Shown: in pieces, positions 32,446-35,536 of the stretch
Layout of the letters: the number at the start of each line of letters is the position of its first letter
Numbering within the stretch: position 1 is the first letter of the stretch
Origin: Bacteroidota bacterium
GTDB taxonomy: Bacteria; Bacteroidota; Bacteroidia; Chitinophagales; Chitinophagaceae
Length of the DNA stretch: 35,536 nucleotides
Assembly: GCA_013286305.1 (NCBI GenBank)
Contig: JABDFW010000031.1
Location: 1 to 35,536 of the forward strand
Direction: 5' to 3'
Notes under the pieces: model-generated
Database searches by the model: none
Told to the model about the DNA's origin: nothing
What the model saw: the letters and a program-made list of their open reading frames with translations, nothing else
Made by a program: the position numbers and the translations under genes

Positions 32446-33537
32446 CTATTCCTGTTGTTTCCATGCTTTAATCCCTCCTTCCAGCGAAAAGATATTTGCA
32501 CCCGGAAATTTTTTGCTGATTATCTTAACTGCTTCGGCGCTGCGGTTGCCCGATGCGCAGTAAAACACAACCGCTTTACCAGAATTTAAGTATGAAGTAT
32601 CTGTTTCAATCTCATTGATAGGTATATGTAATCCGCCAATGTTAAAAGTTTCCCGCTCATCAACATTTCTTACATCAACCAATACACATGAATTGTCATT
32701 TATTTTCTTTTTCACTTCCTTCACCGAAATAACGGGAATGATAGTTGTTTTCTGTAATGAAGAAATATGTGTTTTTGTAACTGTCCCTAACTTAATGATA
32801 CGGCTTTGTAACGTTTGCGCATCAAGTATCAATATTTTACCGCTTAGCAATTCGCCGGTGCCTGTAATATACTTTATTACTTCATTTGCCTGCATACAAC
32901 CAATAATTCCCGCTATTGTTGGTATTACGCCGCCTTCAGCGCAGTTTGGTACCTGCGATGCATCAACCTCCGGGAAAATATCCCTGTAATTGGGTGTATA
33001 TGAGCCATCTGTGTTTAAAATATTCCATATTGCAACCTGCCCTTCGTACTGGTAAATGGCGCCATATACCAGTGGCTTGCCTGATAAAACACAGGCATCA
33101 TTCAGCAAATAGCGTGTTTCAAAATTATCGGTACAGTCAACCACGATATCATATTCCCCAATAATGCTCATTACATTTTCAGAACCAACCCTTACATCAT
33201 GAGGCATGATCGCTATTTGCGGGTTTTGTTGCCTTAACTTATTAAAGGCTACCAGGCTTTTTTTGAAACCAATATCTGCCGGCGTAAATAATATTTGGCG
33301 GTGCAAATTTAAAATAGAGACAATATCATGATCTGCAATGCCAAGCGTACCAATACCCGCAGCAACAAGGTATTGGGCAGCCGGGCAACCAAGGCCGCCA
33401 GCGCCAACAATAAGTACTTTAGACTGTTGCAGCTTTAATTGATTGCTCATCCCAAAGCCCGGCAATACAAGCTGGCAACTATATCGTAAAAACTCCTGTT
33501 CCATTATATGATCTTTATCCGCACTGGTTTTAATCAT
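32446..33537 (-). CDS. moeZ: MoaD adenylyltransferase/sulfurtransferase (MoeB-rhodanese, MoeZ type)
   Basis: 363 residues. The ThiF/MoeB domain has the nucleotide-binding VGAGGLGCPAA (44-54), DHDIVSILNLHRQIL, DCTDNFETRYLLND and the conserved NCAEGGVIP (C199). A C-terminal rhodanese domain (about 270-363) carries the active-site C327 in FYCASGNRS and the LEGGIKAWK motif. It would activate MoaD with ATP and hand on sulfur from its persulfide. The CxxC pairs that bind zinc in E. coli MoeB are absent from the expected places (NYRDIFPE and LDAQTLQSRIIKL). The start overlaps the GH172 gene stop by 4 bases (ATGA). A second possible start is M12. Confidence 0.9.
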   Translation of the reverse strand: MIKTSADKDHIMEQEFLRYSCQLVLPGFGMSNQLKLQQSKVLIVGAGGLGCPAAQYLVAAGIGTLGIADHDIVSILNLHRQILFTPADIGFKKSLVAFNKLRQQNPQIAIMPHDVRVGSENVMSIIGEYDIVVDCTDNFETRYLLNDACVLSGKPLVYGAIYQYEGQVAIWNILNTDGSYTPNYRDIFPEVDASQVPNCAEGGVIPTIAGIIGCMQANEVIKYITGTGELLSGKILILDAQTLQSRIIKLGTVTKTHISSLQKTTIIPVISVKEVKKKINDNSCVLVDVRNVDERETFNIGGLHIPINEIETDTSYLNSGKAVVFYCASGNRSAEAVKIISKKFPGANIFSLEGGIKAWKQQE

Positions 33538-34799
33538 TTTTTTATAACATTTCTATCCCGGAGGGCCGCAGTTCTTATAGCTGCGGGCTGCAATACACTT
33601 AAGTTATCTGATGGTTTGTCAAGATAAAAATATGCTGTTGCAGAAACATCATCTGAACGGTAAAAGTTCGTCCACCCTTTTGGCTGGGCCGGCCTGCCCA
33701 ATTGCACAACACTGTCTTTTTTATAGAATTTATTAAATTTTTCACCATCAGTAGTAACCGGTATCAGCGGAGCATTCGCCTTTTGATAAGCCGCTACATT
33801 ATCTGTGCCATCGCCGCCCAGTTGCTGGATGGTAACGCGGCAGCCGGTTTTAAAATAAATTGGATCCGGAATATGAAAACGGTAAAAAGCCCATTGCCGC
33901 AATGAATCGTCAGCAACAGTACAACCGGAATAATTTGTAATAAATTTCCCTTGCCCCCATCCTGTTCCTAAATAATCCTCCGTTCCCGTTCCGTTTAATG
34001 TGGGGTAATCTCTATCGCCGTCAAGGTAAATTTTTACTTCTCCTTCGCCAAACCATGATCTTTTATATTGAGGATTTGCGGCCACACCAATGTTTACCCC
34101 AAGGTATCTTCCCTTGCCATTAACCTGCGGCAGCATTTCAAAATCTTTTGCCAGCTTTGTCGCAGTATCACGGTGCCAGAAAGCGTGAAAGTATAAGTAA
34201 TTGTTGTCCCACTCTTTTAACAGGTTATAATCAACATCAAAAAAAATATTATGCAGAGTTTTACCAGATTCATTTGTTATAACAATTTTTGCACCTGTTT
34301 TAAATGGCATTTGTATAAAACAGTTAAATGACCTGCCTTCAGGGTTTGCAAAAAATACATTTTGAAAAGCAGTTATTTGCCCAAGCCCCATCCCAAAAAA
34401 ATCACCAAAGGGAACAGATACAGCAGGTTTTTTTTCATTATCCCAAAACATTTCAATTTTCAGTGCCCGCAGCATTTCGGGAGAACGGTCATTAATAGTA
34501 ATCCACATACGGTTAATGACGCCCTGTCCCTGGATATCTAATAACGAATATGGTTGACCTGCCCCTATTGAATCATACGGGTGGCCTTTAGCTCCGTTAT
34601 TTTCCTTCCCACCTGAGCCTTTCTCTCCATTCCTGTTTTCAGGGCTGCTCCAGCGGGTTTCTGCGTTATCATTATATTCGAATAAATTCGAGCTTCGTTG
34701 CGGGCAGCTGTATAAAAGAACAATTAAAACAGGTACAAGAAATAATAACTTATGCCGGAATGGGTTTTCAAATCCGGGAAGATTTTTAATAACGGGCAT
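33534..34799 (-). CDS. GH172-family (DUF2961) glycoside hydrolase, probable lipoprotein
   Basis: 421 residues. A hydrophobic N-terminal segment (17-31) ends at C32 (VLLYSC), a loose lipobox, so a membrane-anchored periplasmic or surface location is likely. The DUF2961 signature GTGTEDYLGTGWGQ is at 270-283; E274 is the probable catalytic Glu by comparison with characterised GH172 enzymes, which act on alpha-D-arabinofuranosides and difructose anhydrides. Further conserved parts are VPFGDFFGMGLG (129-140) and YRFHIPDPIYF. It is co-translated with moeZ through a 4-base overlap, an odd pairing for a glycosidase. Its real substrate is unknown. Confidence 0.85.
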   Translation of the reverse strand: MPVIKNLPGFENPFRHKLLFLVPVLIVLLYSCPQRSSNLFEYNDNAETRWSSPENRNGEKGSGGKENNGAKGHPYDSIGAGQPYSLLDIQGQGVINRMWITINDRSPEMLRALKIEMFWDNEKKPAVSVPFGDFFGMGLGQITAFQNVFFANPEGRSFNCFIQMPFKTGAKIVITNESGKTLHNIFFDVDYNLLKEWDNNYLYFHAFWHRDTATKLAKDFEMLPQVNGKGRYLGVNIGVAANPQYKRSWFGEGEVKIYLDGDRDYPTLNGTGTEDYLGTGWGQGKFITNYSGCTVADDSLRQWAFYRFHIPDPIYFKTGCRVTIQQLGGDGTDNVAAYQKANAPLIPVTTDGEKFNKFYKKDSVVQLGRPAQPKGWTNFYRSDDVSATAYFYLDKPSDNLSVLQPAAIRTAALRDRNVIKK

Positions 34800-34875
34800 A
34801 AAGTTTTATTTAATGAAAAGATGTTTTAAAGATATGTTTTACGAAAGAAAAAACTTATTAAGTATATCACCTTAA

Positions 34876-35536
34876 TGCTTCATTTTTAAGATTGTCCCAT
34901 GGAATGAACTCTCCCGGATTTTTTTTATACTCTTCCAAACACCCTTACCTTACCAGGTAAGGCGCTCAAATAATTATGCTATTAAAGGAGTATTGGAGCA
35001 ATATAATATAAAAGCGGCCCTTCTTCATTTACCTGATAACCCTGAAATTATAAAACAGCAATTACAGGAATGCCTGCTGCGGTATGATGTTATATTATTA
35101 AGTGGGGGTGTTTCAATGGGTAAGTTTGATCATGTACCGGGCATCTTGGATCAGTTAGAAGTAAATAATCTTTTTTATAAGGTACAACAGCGCCCCGGTA
35201 AGCCTTTTTGGTTTGGGGCTCATGCAAATGGTGTATTAGTGTTTGCATTTCCAGGCAATCCGGTTTCAACATTTATGTGCTTGCACAGGTATTTTTTACC
35301 CTGGTTAACAGTGTCTTTGGATATTCCTCCTTCTCCAAAACAATATGCTGTTTTAGATGAAGAAGTAAGTTTCAGCCCGGTGTTACAATATTTTATACCG
35401 GTGCAATTAACGCTTAACAATAAGGCAGAATTAATTGCAAAACCTCTTGCAGGAAATGGTTCCGGCGATTTTGCCAACTTAACGGAAGCTAATGCCTTTA
35501 TGGAACTACCGCTGGAACAGAGTACCTTTAATAGGG
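34876..35536 (+). pseudogene. moeA: 5'-truncated molybdopterin molybdotransferase gene (moeA), open at right edge
   Basis: An uninterrupted frame from after the TAA at 34873-34875 to the end of the window encodes the second half of MoeA: the PYQVRRSNNYAIKGVLEQYN segment, the hallmark LSGGVSMGKFDHVPG near 35100-35140, QQRPGKPFWFG, VFAFPGNPVSTFMCLHRYF, and the start of the C-terminal barrel. MoeA inserts molybdate into adenylylated molybdopterin. No ATG occurs before the internal methionine of VSMGKF, and only about 75 bases separate the TAA from the GH172 start, so the N-terminal 180 or so residues are missing here. The homology begins near FKIVPWNELS, where the usual S/T-G-D/N-E-L is degraded to W-N-E-L. 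A dead remnant is likely; the real 3' end is beyond the window. Confidence 0.8.

Noticed and set aside
1-35536. CRISPR arrays, insertion sequences, integrases or defence genes
   Set aside because: No regularly spaced repeats, transposase or recombinase motifs, or defence-family domains were seen on either strand.

Overview
The window looks like chromosomal DNA from a Bacteroidota species, most likely near Chitinophagaceae/Sphingobacteriia. That assignment is inference from AT-rich DNA with weak ribosome binding sites, GH127 and GH172 glycosidases, Bacteroidota-type sugar transferase, MoeZ and MoeA variants, and an AraC regulator with a metal-binding-like N-terminus. I see no rRNA, tRNA, CRISPR array or insertion sequence.

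Layout. (1) 124-2862, plus strand: molybdate uptake operon modA / Mop-domain protein / modB / modC. (2) 9116-2913, minus strand: sigma-54-type response regulator, soluble hybrid histidine kinase and a GH127 glycosidase, tightly packed as one operon. A sigma-54-like promoter and an activator-like palindrome lie between it and a divergent receiver-only gene at 9335. (3) 10116-31729: a large exopolysaccharide (EPS) locus. It has a receiver-only protein, a pseudo-receiver/sugar-phosphate transferase fusion that should start the repeat unit on undecaprenyl phosphate, five GT2-type and one GT4 glycosyltransferases plus one GT2 fragment, a Wzx-like flippase, a Wzy/ligase-like polymerase, a Wzc-like co-polymerase, a half-length TolC-like protein and a hexapeptide acyltransferase. 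Inside it sit a four-gene partner-switch module (two-TM protein, REC-PP2C phosphatase, STAS protein, RsbW-like kinase; 14774-17338) and an apparently unrelated stress/lipid segment (20480-23644: tail-anchored protein, Lmo0937-type peptide, cupin, AraC regulator, desaturase). (4) 31830-32186: a stand-alone Hpt protein. (5) 32203-35536: molybdenum-cofactor genes moaD and moeZ, a GH172 glycosidase overlapping moeZ, and a moeA C-terminus lacking its first half.

How it may work together. The hybrid kinase (with its own Hpt), the free Hpt, the two receiver-only proteins, the sigma-54 regulator and the REC-PP2C phosphatase could form one phosphorelay. Its outputs would be sigma-54 transcription, a partner switch with no sigma factor in view, and perhaps direct control of the priming transferase through its degenerate receiver domain. 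This post-translational control of EPS initiation is the most novel idea here, and it is inference from gene content and order.

Two small genes are supported by overlapping stop/start codons: a 46-aa single-TM protein between a GT2 and the Wzy-like gene (26688-26828), and a 44-aa protein after the cupin gene (21611-21745). The moeA fragment at the right edge has no usable start codon.
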